19,826 nt of DNA from Porticoccaceae bacterium (GCA_023255165.1 JALRJD010000158.1:1-19826); one strand, 5' to 3'; positions 1-7,363 are shown, counted from the stretch's first letter. Numbers and translations: made by a program. The notes: generated by a model not told the origin, from the sequence alone.

Positions 1-1
1 C

Positions 2-1201
2 CCCTGGTTTGCTGAAGCGGCCTGGTCGCTCTCCAATCTCAAAACCTATCGTTTTAGCGATGCCGAGGTGGAAAGGATGCAGACTATTCTGGCTGGCGAG
101 AATCCGGCCGCGGAACTGGGAGAAAAAGCCCTTAGCGAGAAAGCCCTTAGCGAAGAAAAAGCCCTTAGCGAGAAAAAAGCCCTTAGCGAAGAAAAAGCCC
201 TTAGCGAGAAAAAAGCCCTTAGCGAAAAAAAAGCCCTTAGCGAAAAAGCTAAAGTCCAGTTTAACTATGCGCTCGGCAAAGCCTTTGAGCACCGTAAGCA
301 ATGGGACAGTGCCTTTGCCTGTTACGCTGCGGGCAACAGCATTCAGAAAACCCTGGTGAAATGGGATGCCGATAAATTCAGCCGCCTGGTCGACAATATC
401 ATCGCTACCTTCACTGCCGAGTTTGTCGCCCAGAACAGTGGCGCTGGTTGCACCGACAGTGCGCCGATCTTTGTGCTCGGTCTACCGCGTTCCGGTTCCA
501 CGCTGCAAGAGCAGATACTGGCCTCGCACTCCCAGGTGGAAGGTACCCGCGAGCTGCCCTATATCCCCTGGTTGGCCAACCATCTGCACCGCCCGCCCCT
601 CGAAATGGCTTCGCAGGCCTATCCCACCGGCGCGGCTGAGCTGAATGCCGAACAGTGGAAAGCCCTGGGCGAGCAGTTTTTGCAGCGCGCCAAGCGCCAC
701 CGGCAAACCGCAGCACCGTTTTTTATTGATAAGTTGCCAAATAATTTTCTCTATGTCGGGCTGATTTTAATGGCCATGCCCAATGCGAAAATTATCAACA
801 CGCTGCGCAATCCGATCGATAACTGTTTTGGCTGCTTTAAACAGCTCTGGGCCGAGGGACAAAACTTTACCTATGATCTGGTCGATCTGGGACGCTACTA
901 CCGCGACTACCACCGATTAATGGCCCACTGGCAGCAGGTTTTCCCACAAAAAATTTATTCGGTGAACTACGAGGCGGTGGTTGCCGATCTTGAAACCAAT
1001 GTCCGGGCGCTGCTGGACTATTGCCAACTGCCGATGGAGCAGCAGTGTCTGCGCTTTCACGAGACCGAGCGTGCGGTTAATACAGCCAGTTCCGAGCAGG
1101 TACGGCAGCCGATTTACGCTTCCGCGGTTGCCTACTGGAAGCATTTTGATGCCCACCTGCAGCCGTTAAAACAGGCGCTGGGTGATCTTGCGGAATCTTG
1201 A
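2..1201 (+). CDS. TPR-containing sulfotransferase family protein (5' end outside window)
   Basis: The frame is open to the left edge, so the N-terminus is missing. An internal ATG at 68 is not the likely start, because the 22 codons before it (PWFAEAAWSLSNLKTYRF...) resemble the usual linker of TPR-sulfotransferases. A TPR-like helical stretch (FNYALGKAFEHRKQW...AFACYAAGN) precedes the sulfotransferase domain. That domain shows a 5'-phosphosulfate loop, FVLGLPRSGST, near base 470, and a 3'-phosphate motif, INTLRNPIDNCFGCF, near base 800. By family, such proteins transfer sulfate from PAPS to an unknown acceptor (glycan, peptide or small molecule). The oddity is a KALSE(K/E) repeat array just before the TPR helix. 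The next gene begins 98 bases downstream, so operon membership is uncertain. The family call is firm; the substrate is unknown. Confidence 0.88.
   Translation, partial: PWFAEAAWSLSNLKTYRFSDAEVERMQTILAGENPAAELGEKALSEKALSEEKALSEKKALSEEKALSEKKALSEKKALSEKAKVQFNYALGKAFEHRKQWDSAFACYAAGNSIQKTLVKWDADKFSRLVDNIIATFTAEFVAQNSGAGCTDSAPIFVLGLPRSGSTLQEQILASHSQVEGTRELPYIPWLANHLHRPPLEMASQAYPTGAAELNAEQWKALGEQFLQRAKRHRQTAAPFFIDKLPNNFLYVGLILMAMPNAKIINTLRNPIDNCFGCFKQLWAEGQNFTYDLVDLGRYYRDYHRLMAHWQQVFPQKIYSVNYEAVVADLETNVRALLDYCQLPMEQQCLRFHETERAVNTASSEQVRQPIYASAVAYWKHFDAHLQPLKQALGDLAES
125..247 (+). repeat. In-frame 18-bp minisatellite in the sulfotransferase gene
   Basis: Seven head-to-tail units lie here, one of 15 bp and six of 18 bp, with core AAAGCCCTTAGCGA followed by variable purines. 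They encode seven copies of KALSE plus K or E. Units differ almost only in the last codons (GAG/GAA, AAA/GAA). Because the unit is a multiple of three, gain or loss of a copy would lengthen or shorten a charged, probably helical linker without shifting the frame. Confidence 0.95.
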
Positions 1202-1299
1202 TAAATAAAAGCCGGAAAAATAAGGCCTCTACCTTTAAGGGTATTGCCAGTCGCCGCCACAGATGTAAAGCTCCGCCCCTGAACAGATAAGAGCCCCCT

Positions 1300-2658
1300 A
1301 TGAAATCCACCGAGTTACTCGATCAGTTTTTACAGGCCAACCCAGAGATTGAAATCTTTGAAGTTATTCTCCATGACCTCAATGGTATTCATCGCGGCAA
1401 ATGGCTGCCGCGGGAGCAGATCTACAAGCTTTTTGAGGGCGGCTACAAAATGCCCCAGAGCACCTGCTCGCTGGACAGCTGGGGCCGCGATCTCGAGCAG
1501 CTGGTGGCGGAAACCGGCGACACCGATGGCATCTGCACGCCGCACCCGGAGACCTTGGCGGTGGTGCCCTGGGCGGAAAAGCCCACCGCGCAAATTATTG
1601 TCTCCATGCTCAGCCCGGATGGCGAGACGGATTATCCAGCCGACCCGCGGGTGGTGTTGCAGCAGGTTGTTGCGCGTTATCAAAAACTGGGGCTGACCCC
1701 GGTGGTTGCCAGTGAAATGGAATTTCATCTGTTTGAAATTGACCGCGACCAGTTTGGCCGGCCAAAACATACCCAGCGCTCTCTCGATGGTTCACCGGCG
1801 CTCGGTGGTGAAACCTACGGCATTGATGCGATGCGTCAGATGGCGCCGATTATGGATGCGATCAACAGTGCCGCCAGCGAGCAGAACCTGCCGGTGGACA
1901 CATTGATCAGTGAGTTTGGCGCCTCGCAGTGCGAGATTAATCTACATCATCAGGACTCGGCGTTGCGTGCCTGCGATCAGGCCAGTATGTTGCGCCGGGC
2001 GATCCGCAGTGTGGCCTGGCAGCAGGGCAAGATGGCCACCTTTATGGCCAAGCCATTTGCCGAAGATGTCGGCAATGGTATGCATATCCACTTCAGCCTG
2101 CTCGACAGCAGCGGCAACAATGCCTTTGATAATGGCACGCCAGAGGGCAGTGAGGTGTTGCAGCATGCAGTGGCGGGCTGTCTGCAGGTGATGGCCGATT
2201 GCGTGGCGATCTTTGCTCCCAACATCAACTCCTACCGGCGCCTGGTACCCGGCTGCTACGCGCCGACCACGCCGACCTGGGGCTATGAAAATCGTACCAC
2301 CGCGCTGCGAATTCCCGCTGGCGATGGCGCCGCCATGCGCATTGAACACCGGGTGGCCGGCGCCGATGCCAATGTCTATTTAACCGTGGCGGCGATGCTT
2401 GCCGGTGCGCTGTATGGTATTGAAAATAAACTGACGCCGCCCTCGGTGACTACCGGTGATGCCGCCGAGCTGGAAATGCCCACCGACCAACAGTTGCCCT
2501 GTTACTGGAGTGATGCGTTGCAGTTATTTGAGCAGTCGAGGTTTATTGCCGACTATCTGGGTGAGGAGTTTCAAAGTGTTTATGCCCAGAGCAAGCATAT
2601 GGAAAAGGCCGAGTTTGACAGCCGCGTTACGCTGCTTGAGTACGACGCTTACTTGTAA
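1300..2658 (+). CDS. Glutamine synthetase family ligase, probable gamma-glutamylputrescine/polyamine synthetase (PuuA/SpuI-like)
   Basis: The 452-aa protein has the complete glutamine-synthetase fold. Visible motifs are E139-M-E141 (metal binding), EFGASQCEINLHH, NGMHIHFSL, the substrate/ATP loop WGYENRTTALRIP and RIEHRVAGADANVYL. The length fits gamma-glutamylpolyamine synthetases (about 450-470 aa) rather than GlnA, and GlnA's adenylylation-site region near the C-terminus is not evident. The family joins glutamate to putrescine or other amines with ATP, the first step of polyamine breakdown. No puuBCD-like partners are adjacent. A polyamine-making operon lies about 4.7 kb downstream. The start is ATG after a weak TAAGAG ribosome site. 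It converges on the SPOR gene with 36 bp between stops. The fold is certain; the amine substrate is inferred. Confidence 0.85.
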   Translation: MKSTELLDQFLQANPEIEIFEVILHDLNGIHRGKWLPREQIYKLFEGGYKMPQSTCSLDSWGRDLEQLVAETGDTDGICTPHPETLAVVPWAEKPTAQIIVSMLSPDGETDYPADPRVVLQQVVARYQKLGLTPVVASEMEFHLFEIDRDQFGRPKHTQRSLDGSPALGGETYGIDAMRQMAPIMDAINSAASEQNLPVDTLISEFGASQCEINLHHQDSALRACDQASMLRRAIRSVAWQQGKMATFMAKPFAEDVGNGMHIHFSLLDSSGNNAFDNGTPEGSEVLQHAVAGCLQVMADCVAIFAPNINSYRRLVPGCYAPTTPTWGYENRTTALRIPAGDGAAMRIEHRVAGADANVYLTVAAMLAGALYGIENKLTPPSVTTGDAAELEMPTDQQLPCYWSDALQLFEQSRFIADYLGEEFQSVYAQSKHMEKAEFDSRVTLLEYDAYL

Positions 2659-2694
2659 TAATGGCTTTGACGGCGGTCGTTAATCCGTGATTTG

Positions 2695-3231
2695 TTAAAG
2701 TTTGCGTTTTAACAACAGGCTGTCGATTTCATTTTCCGACAGTTTGGTTCGCGCATAGGCCATGCTCGAGGCATCCGTAAAGGGGCCGACCAGCACCCGA
2801 TGCCATTTCTCACCACTGCCCAAACCCACAGTCTCGACCTTGGCGGTCAGGTTTAGCAGCAGCAGTTTGACCCGCAACGCCTCGGCATCGCCAGCCAGTT
2901 TGAATGATCCCGCTTGCAGCAGATAGGAGAAATTTTCCTCCGGTTCGCGCTGGGCGGCATCGGAAGACTGATCGTTGGGAACAATGATTTCGGTGTTTTT
3001 AAGCAGCGTATAAAAATCAAACTTGAGGTCAGCGGCGCTGGCCTTGACTGTCGCGCTGACATCCTCAACCTTGGCGCTGGCATCTGGTGCTTTCTCAAGT
3101 AGGCCGGGCAACATATTCGCCAACACCACACCAAAAACAGTGCCGAAAAAGAAGGCCGGCAGCGGAGAGCTGCGCTTGACTGGCTGCTGCTTACCGCGGG
3201 TTGAATTGCGTTTGGCGTAATCTTGCGACAT
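2695..3231 (-). CDS. SPOR-domain inner-membrane protein (FtsN-like)
   Basis: This 178-aa protein has a short basic cytoplasmic tail, one membrane segment (about residues 23-45, PLPAFFFGTVFGVVLANMLP), a periplasmic linker and a C-terminal SPOR domain (about 103-178; FSYLLQAGSF...WHRVLVGPFTDASSMAYARTKL). SPOR domains bind denuded peptidoglycan at the division septum, so a role in cell division or wall remodelling is likely. A GGAG ribosome site lies 8 bases before the ATG. It lies 115 bases downstream of priA on the same strand. In many gammaproteobacteria a gene of this type follows argS in a priA-argS-SPOR-hslVU order; here argS and hslVU are missing. Full FtsN is longer, so the symbol ftsN is withheld. 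Confidence 0.85.
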   Translation of the reverse strand: MSQDYAKRNSTRGKQQPVKRSSPLPAFFFGTVFGVVLANMLPGLLEKAPDASAKVEDVSATVKASAADLKFDFYTLLKNTEIIVPNDQSSDAAQREPEENFSYLLQAGSFKLAGDAEALRVKLLLLNLTAKVETVGLGSGEKWHRVLVGPFTDASSMAYARTKLSENEIDSLLLKRKL

Positions 3232-3346
3232 GGTTAAAGCTCCTGAATCAGGCGGCGATTGTAGGGGATGGAGGCGCTGTTAAGCAAACGCTTGCGGCGT
3301 CAATTGTGCATTCTGAACAGGTCAAAAAATGCTGCTGCAAGCGGCG

Positions 3347-5575
3347 CTAAAGTTCCTGCGGATCCACATCCACGCCCCAGCGCACCTGTCGCGCGGCGGG
3401 CAGTTTTTCCAGTTCCAGCACCAGCCGCGAGAGCAGATAATTTAAATCACTGCGCCGCTCGCCACTGATCTGCAGCAGATAGCGATAGCGCGAATTGCGC
3501 TTTTCCATCAGTGCCGGCAGCGGGCCGAGATAGGCCAGCGCGGGGGAGGGTGAGAGAATCGATTCGGCGATCCGCCGCGCCTGTTTTAAAAATGCCTCGG
3601 CGCTGTCGGGACGGTCTGCGTCGGCGCGGATGAGGGTCAACTGGTTGAAGGGCGGCAGTTGCAACAGCTGGCGCTGATCGCTGAGCAGGCGGGCGTAATG
3701 GCTGTAGCCCTGGTTGATCAATACCTCCAGCAGCGGATGGTCCGGTTGATGGGTTTGCAGTATCACCTTGCCCGCCACATTGCCGCGGCCGCTGCGACCG
3801 GCCACTTGAACCAGCAACTGACCGAGCCGTTCGTGGGCGCGAAAGTCGGGGCTAAACAGACCGCTGTCCGCATCCAGTACGGCCACCAGGGTGATATTGG
3901 CAAAGTGGTGCCCCTTGGCCAGCATCTGGGTGCCAATCAGAATGCAGGGTGCGCCGCTGTCGACGGTATCAAACATCTCCTGCATGGCGTTTTTCTTGCG
4001 CGTGGTGTCGCGGTCAACCCGCAGCACCGGGGTATCAGGGAAACAGCTTTGCAGAAATGCTTCACTGCGCTCGGTGCCATCACCAGCCGCGACCATGCGC
4101 TGGCTCTGACAGCTGGGGCAGGCATGCAGCAGACGTCGGGAAAAATTGCAGTGGTGGCAGAGCAGTCGCTGTTGGCGCCGGTGCACCGTTAATCTGGTAT
4201 CGCAGTTCGGGCAGTCAATGGCATGGCCACAGTCGTGACAGAGCATGGCCGGGGCAAAGCCGCGGCGGTTGAGAAAAACCAAAACCTGTTGGCGGTTGGC
4301 CACGGCATCGCGGATGGCGCTTATAGTTGATGCGGCAATCCCGCAGTCGGTCGCTTCGGTACGCAGATCGACCCGCTGCCAGTCGGGCTGCAATGCCTCT
4401 CCCGCGCGGGTGTCCAGTCGAAGATGTTGATAGCGACCATTGGCGCAGTTATTTAGCGACTCCAGCGACGGTGTCGCTGAGCCGAGAATAATTGGCATGC
4501 TCTCCTGCTTGGCACGAATCACCGCCAGGTCCCGTGCTGAGTAACGGAAACCATCCTGCTGTTTGTAGGACTGGTCGTGCTCTTCATCGAGAATAATAAT
4601 GCCCGGCCGTTTCAGTGGCGTGAATACTGCCGAGCGAGTGCCGAGCACAATGCATGCCTCGCCGCTTGCGGCGCGGGCCCAGGAGTCGAGGCGTTCCTGA
4701 TCAGTCATGCCGGAATGCAGCATAACCAGCGGTGCATTAAAGCGGTCACGAAAGCGTTTTTCGGTCTGCGGTGTCAGGCTGATTTCCGGAATCAACACCA
4801 GCGCCTGACGTCCGTAGCGAATTATTTTTTCGATACACTGCAGATAGATTTCGGTTTTGCCACTGCCGGTCACGCCATCGAGCAGCCATGTGTTAAAGCC
4901 ATGGCAGTCGATCGCATCCATGGCGCGCTGTTGCGACGGGTTGAGTAGAAGCGGCGGTTCGCGCAGCAGATTGTCCAGATCGACTTGTTGCGGCCCGACG
5001 CAGACCAGCTCGCTGAACTGTTTTTCTGCCAGCCCTTTAAGGGTTGCGCGGCTGTACTCGGGCAACAGAGCTGTTTCTGCAGTTAGCGGCTGCGCAATCA
5101 GACGCTCCAGCAGAGCGCGCTGTTTGACCCCGCGCAGCAGCGCCAGACCAGTGTCGATGCCCGCCTGGGTTGCTTTCCAGAGTCGCGTTACCGCGGGTTC
5201 GGGCAGCGGGCGTCCGGCGCGCAACAGCACTGGCAAGGTGGTGAACAACGCATCGCCAATCGGATGGTGGTAGTAGTTGGCGGCCCAGATAAACAGTTTG
5301 AACAGGGACTCGGGCAGCAGTGGTGTGGTATCGACAATGGCGTCGATCGGTTTCAGTTTATCCAAGGCAAAGTCGCTGCTGTCGGTGAGCTCGATCACCA
5401 GCCCGATAACCTTGCGTTTGCCAAATGGAACGCTGACTCGACAGCCACGCCCGGGCGGTGCATCGGTCAACTGTTCGGGCAGCAGATAGTCGAAGCTGCG
5501 ACGCAGCGGCGAGAGAACCGCAACGCGAACAATCCGGGGCTTTTGGGGGCTGGCCAGGGGCTTTAAATCCGCCAT
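3347..5575 (-). CDS. priA: Primosomal protein N' (replication restart helicase PriA)
   Basis: The 742-aa product matches PriA length (about 730). From the N-terminus: the 3'-DNA-end binding domain (VRVAVLSPLRRSFDYLLPE), a Walker A motif DGVTGSGKTEIYL near residue 235, a DEEH box (IILDEEHDQSYKQQ) near 330, and eight cysteines in four pairs (CHDC, CPNC, CHHC, CPSC; about 445-488) that bind two zinc ions. Then come helicase motifs GTQMLAKGHHF and QVAGRSGRG. PriA recognises abandoned replication forks and loads the replisome through PriB/DnaT. It is divergent from rpmE, as in many gammaproteobacteria, with a 196-bp shared upstream region. All key residues are present. Confidence 0.98.
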   Translation of the reverse strand: MADLKPLASPQKPRIVRVAVLSPLRRSFDYLLPEQLTDAPPGRGCRVSVPFGKRKVIGLVIELTDSSDFALDKLKPIDAIVDTTPLLPESLFKLFIWAANYYHHPIGDALFTTLPVLLRAGRPLPEPAVTRLWKATQAGIDTGLALLRGVKQRALLERLIAQPLTAETALLPEYSRATLKGLAEKQFSELVCVGPQQVDLDNLLREPPLLLNPSQQRAMDAIDCHGFNTWLLDGVTGSGKTEIYLQCIEKIIRYGRQALVLIPEISLTPQTEKRFRDRFNAPLVMLHSGMTDQERLDSWARAASGEACIVLGTRSAVFTPLKRPGIIILDEEHDQSYKQQDGFRYSARDLAVIRAKQESMPIILGSATPSLESLNNCANGRYQHLRLDTRAGEALQPDWQRVDLRTEATDCGIAASTISAIRDAVANRQQVLVFLNRRGFAPAMLCHDCGHAIDCPNCDTRLTVHRRQQRLLCHHCNFSRRLLHACPSCQSQRMVAAGDGTERSEAFLQSCFPDTPVLRVDRDTTRKKNAMQEMFDTVDSGAPCILIGTQMLAKGHHFANITLVAVLDADSGLFSPDFRAHERLGQLLVQVAGRSGRGNVAGKVILQTHQPDHPLLEVLINQGYSHYARLLSDQRQLLQLPPFNQLTLIRADADRPDSAEAFLKQARRIAESILSPSPALAYLGPLPALMEKRNSRYRYLLQISGERRSDLNYLLSRLVLELEKLPAARQVRWGVDVDPQEL

Positions 5576-5597
5576 AATAAAAGTTGAGAATTCCTTT

Positions 5598-5625
5598 TGT
5601 AACCGGGTTTATTTCTGCTAGAATC
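5598..5625 (+). promoter_or_regulatory. Probable sigma-70 promoter of rpmE
   Basis: TTGTAA (5598-5603) is separated by 16 bp from TAGAAT (5620-5625), which is preceded by TG one base upstream (TGCTAGAAT), an extended -10. Transcription would begin near 5632, giving a leader of about 140 nt before rpmE. Read by eye only. Confidence 0.6.
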
Positions 5626-5645
5626 CGCGCTCTTTAGAAATGGCC

Positions 5646-5765
5646 TGCCGTGCCATACGTCAGTTTGAGAGTTGGACTGTTCCGCCAGATGGGTTTTGAG
5701 TTGTTGTTTTATCTGGACGGTCATTCTACCAGCTGATTGATAGGGTGGCGGCATGCGAATTGGAG
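5646..5765 (+). promoter_or_regulatory. Structured 5' leader of rpmE, candidate L31 autoregulatory element
   Basis: The roughly 140-nt leader can fold into an outer helix that closes 9 bases before the Shine-Dalgarno: TGCC (5646-5649) with GGCA (5750-5753) and GCCA (5652-5655) with TGGC (5746-5749), with a 2-nt bulge. It encloses a strong hairpin: GACTGT (5675-5680) with ACGGTC (5717-5722) and CCAGAT (5685-5690) with ATCTGG (5711-5716), separated by a TCCG bulge. The GGAG ribosome site at 5762-5765 follows. Feedback control of L31 at its own mRNA leader is reported in enterobacteria. That this leader does the same is inference. Confidence 0.45.
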
Positions 5766-5771
5766 TATATG

Positions 5772-5978
5772 ATGAAAACAGAGATTCACCCAGCCTATAG
5801 CGAATTAAAAGCGACCTGCAGTTGCGGCAACGTAATTGCTGTCGGATCAACCCGTTCAGAAGAAATCTACCTCGATGTTTGTTCAGCTTGCCACCCTTTT
5901 TATACCGGTAAGCAAAAAGTGGTTGATACAGGCGGACGAATTGATCGCTTTAACAAGCGTTTCGGTTCCAAGAAGTAA
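5772..5978 (+). CDS. rpmE: 50S ribosomal protein L31, zinc-binding type
   Basis: This 68-aa protein begins MKTEIHPAY, typical of L31. It has the zinc set Cys16-x-Cys18 and Cys37-x-x-Cys40, so it is the C+ (zinc-replete) form. L31 bridges the two ribosomal subunits at the central protuberance. Two ATGs are adjacent, at 5769 and 5772. The second is chosen because GGAG ends 6 bases before it, against 3 for the first; an upstream in-frame ATG at 5745 has no family support. It is transcribed alone, with its own promoter and leader and an intrinsic terminator after the stop, and is divergent from priA. Confidence 0.97.
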   Translation: MKTEIHPAYSELKATCSCGNVIAVGSTRSEEIYLDVCSACHPFYTGKQKVVDTGGRIDRFNKRFGSKK

Positions 5979-6003
5979 GCCACCGCTGACTGCAAAGAAT
6001 ATT

Positions 6004-6041
6004 AAAATGCGCCGCCGGTTATGCCCGCGGCGCATTTTTTT
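6004..6041 (+). terminator. Intrinsic terminator after rpmE
   Basis: A perfect 9-bp stem, ATGCGCCGC (6007-6015) and GCGGCGCAT (6027-6035), with an 11-nt loop is followed directly by seven T (6035-6041). Four A precede the 5' arm. It lies 26 bases past the rpmE stop and should isolate rpmE from lapA. Confidence 0.92.
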
Positions 6042-6085
6042 GTCTGTTTTTTGGCTCTGTTCAGCGCGCAGAATGCGCTCTATCG

Positions 6086-6130
6086 TGTAGCAGAGAGTGT
6101 TGTAGCAAGATGTGCTGTAGTAAGCTGTAC
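6086..6130 (+). repeat. Three degenerate 15-bp tandem repeats between rpmE and lapA
   Basis: Three units begin TGTAG at 6086, 6101 and 6116. The second and third differ at 3 of 15 positions; the first is more diverged. A separate 9-bp direct repeat, CTGGATAGC, occurs at 6175-6183 and 6188-6196. The 180-bp stretch between terminator and lapA otherwise shows no gene and no clear promoter. Function is unknown; it may be simple slippage debris. Confidence 0.5.
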
Positions 6131-6222
6131 TGCATTGAACAGATCAATACGGCTGGCCTGATCATAGCGCCTGGCTGGATAGCTTGACTGGATAGCAGCC
6201 TGAGAACAAAAAGGAGATACCC

Positions 6223-6471
6223 ATGCGCGCACTGTGGATGTTGATCAAATTTTTACTGCTGTTGGCAATTGCTGCGGTTGGCGCCATGTTTGCCATGGCA
6301 AACAGCCAGCAGGTTGGCGTCGACTTTATTCTCTTCCACAGCCTGCAAATGAGTCTGGGATTATGGCTACTGCTGTTCCTGGTTTTGGGTTGTCTGCTCG
6401 GGCTGCTGGCCAGTTCAGTGCTTATTACATATTACCGGCGCAAACTGTTGCGCTCGGCGAAAAAGGGTTAA
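6223..6471 (+). CDS. lapA: LapA family inner-membrane protein (DUF1049)
   Basis: This 82-aa protein has two membrane segments (about 5-26 and 42-66) around a short periplasmic loop with the family motif NSQQVGVDFILF, and ends in a basic cytoplasmic tail (YYRRKLLRSAKKG). In Escherichia coli LapA works with LapB to tune FtsH degradation of LpxC and so lipopolysaccharide synthesis. A strong AAGGAGAT ribosome site sits 6 bases before ATG. pyrF follows after 7 bases, so the two are probably co-transcribed. The usual neighbours ihfB (upstream) and lapB (between lapA and pyrF) are absent. The family call is firm. Function without an adjacent LapB is inferred. Confidence 0.88.
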   Translation: MRALWMLIKFLLLLAIAAVGAMFAMANSQQVGVDFILFHSLQMSLGLWLLLFLVLGCLLGLLASSVLITYYRRKLLRSAKKG

Positions 6472-6478
6472 ACCATCC

Positions 6479-7195
6479 ATGACATCTTCTGTTAGCCGTT
6501 CCTCCGCTGTAATTGTCGCCCTCGATTTTGATAACCAAAACAGTGCGCTGGCGCTGGCGGAACAGCTTGATCCAACCCAGTGTCGACTGAAAGTCGGCAA
6601 AGAGCTGTTTACCGCGGCCGGCCCGGAACTGGTCAAAGGGCTGGTCAATCGCGGCTTTGATGTTTTCCTTGATCTTAAATTTCACGATATCCCCAATACC
6701 GCCGCCAAGGCAGTGAGCGCCGCCGCCGATCTCGGTGTATGGATGGCCAATGTGCATGCCTCCGGCGGCAGCCGCATGATGAGCGCTGCGCGGGAAGCGC
6801 TTGAACAGCAGGGCAGCGAGATGCTGCTGATCGGTGTCACCGTGCTGACCAGTATGGACGCGGACGATCTGCTTGAAATCGGCATTCAGCGCAGTCCCAG
6901 TGAGCAGGTGATGCACCTGGCGCAATTGGCGCAAAATTGTGGTCTGCACGGTGTGGTCTGTTCGGCGCAGGAGGCCAGTTCATTGAAAACCGCTCTCGGC
7001 GCCGATTTTCAACTGGTGACTCCGGGTATTCGTCCCGCCGATAGCGCCGCCGATGACCAGCGTCGCATTGTTACCCCACAGCGCGCCATACAGCTGGGCA
7101 GCGACTACCTGGTGATCGGTCGTCCAATCACTCAGGCGGCCGACCCGCTGCAGGCTCTTATTCAGATTAATCATTCCCTGCAGGCAGGGATTTAA
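6479..7195 (+). CDS. pyrF: Orotidine 5'-phosphate decarboxylase
   Basis: The 238-aa TIM-barrel enzyme makes UMP from OMP in the last step of de novo pyrimidine synthesis. Visible catalytic residues are K38 in LKVGKELF and the D65-x-K67-x-x-D70 signature in FLDLKFHDIPNT. The phosphate-binding motifs VTPGIRP and YLVIGRPIT lie near the C-terminus. The length equals the family norm. It starts 7 bases after lapA, without an obvious strong ribosome site, so translation may be coupled. No residue is missing. Confidence 0.97.
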   Translation: MTSSVSRSSAVIVALDFDNQNSALALAEQLDPTQCRLKVGKELFTAAGPELVKGLVNRGFDVFLDLKFHDIPNTAAKAVSAAADLGVWMANVHASGGSRMMSAAREALEQQGSEMLLIGVTVLTSMDADDLLEIGIQRSPSEQVMHLAQLAQNCGLHGVVCSAQEASSLKTALGADFQLVTPGIRPADSAADDQRRIVTPQRAIQLGSDYLVIGRPITQAADPLQALIQINHSLQAGI

Positions 7196-7219
7196 AGGCT
7201 TTCCCGCCCGCCCGGTTAT

Positions 7220-7248
7220 TTTTCAGCAGGCGAAAAAAACTCTAGATT
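7220..7248 (+). promoter_or_regulatory. Possible sigma-70 promoter of the polyamine operon
   Basis: TTTTCA (7220-7225) and TAGATT (7243-7248) have exact 17-bp spacing, each matching consensus at 4 of 6 positions. It lies in the 165-bp gap between pyrF and speA and would give a leader of about 105 nt. A nearby TATTAT at 7255-7260 lacks a -35 partner. This is weak evidence. Confidence 0.3.
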
Positions 7249-7349
7249 TGCGCTTATTATCTGGTGCAGAATTGCGCCTTATTGACGGCTGCTCTCGGTA
7301 CCTTAAAGAGGCAACTCAACACTCGGAAAGTTGTTCATCCATCTTTTTC

Positions 7350-7363
7350 AGGAGTACAGATTG
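7350..7363 (+). promoter_or_regulatory. Ribosome binding site setting a TTG start for speA
   Basis: AGGAG (7350-7354) lies 6 bases before TTG at 7361. There is no in-frame ATG until well inside the conserved domain. An upstream in-frame TTG at 7331 has no ribosome site. The weak start codon may limit SpeA output. Confidence 0.75.

Noticed and set aside
125..247. Repeat array considered as a CRISPR or as an arginine/lysine repeat protein in another frame
   Set aside because: Units are contiguous without spacers, and only frame 2 links to the sulfotransferase domain; the KPLA-rich frame ends without a domain.
3318..3346. Possible terminator after priA (minus strand)
   Set aside because: The GCCGC/GCAGC stem has a central mismatch; although six T follow in the minus-strand sense, the fold is too weak to call.
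3659..4192. A 177-codon open frame on the plus strand
   Set aside because: It is antisense to the PriA zinc and helicase region; its apparent features are complements of PriA codons.
5745..5771. Upstream ATG at 5745 as the rpmE start
   Set aside because: It adds eight residues not seen in L31 and would bury the GGAG site inside the gene; MKTEIHP at 5772 is the usual N-terminus.
7175..7190. Hairpin TCCCTG-CAGG-CAGGGA at the pyrF end as a terminator
   Set aside because: The stem is only 6 bp, lies inside the coding sequence before the stop, and is followed by just three T.
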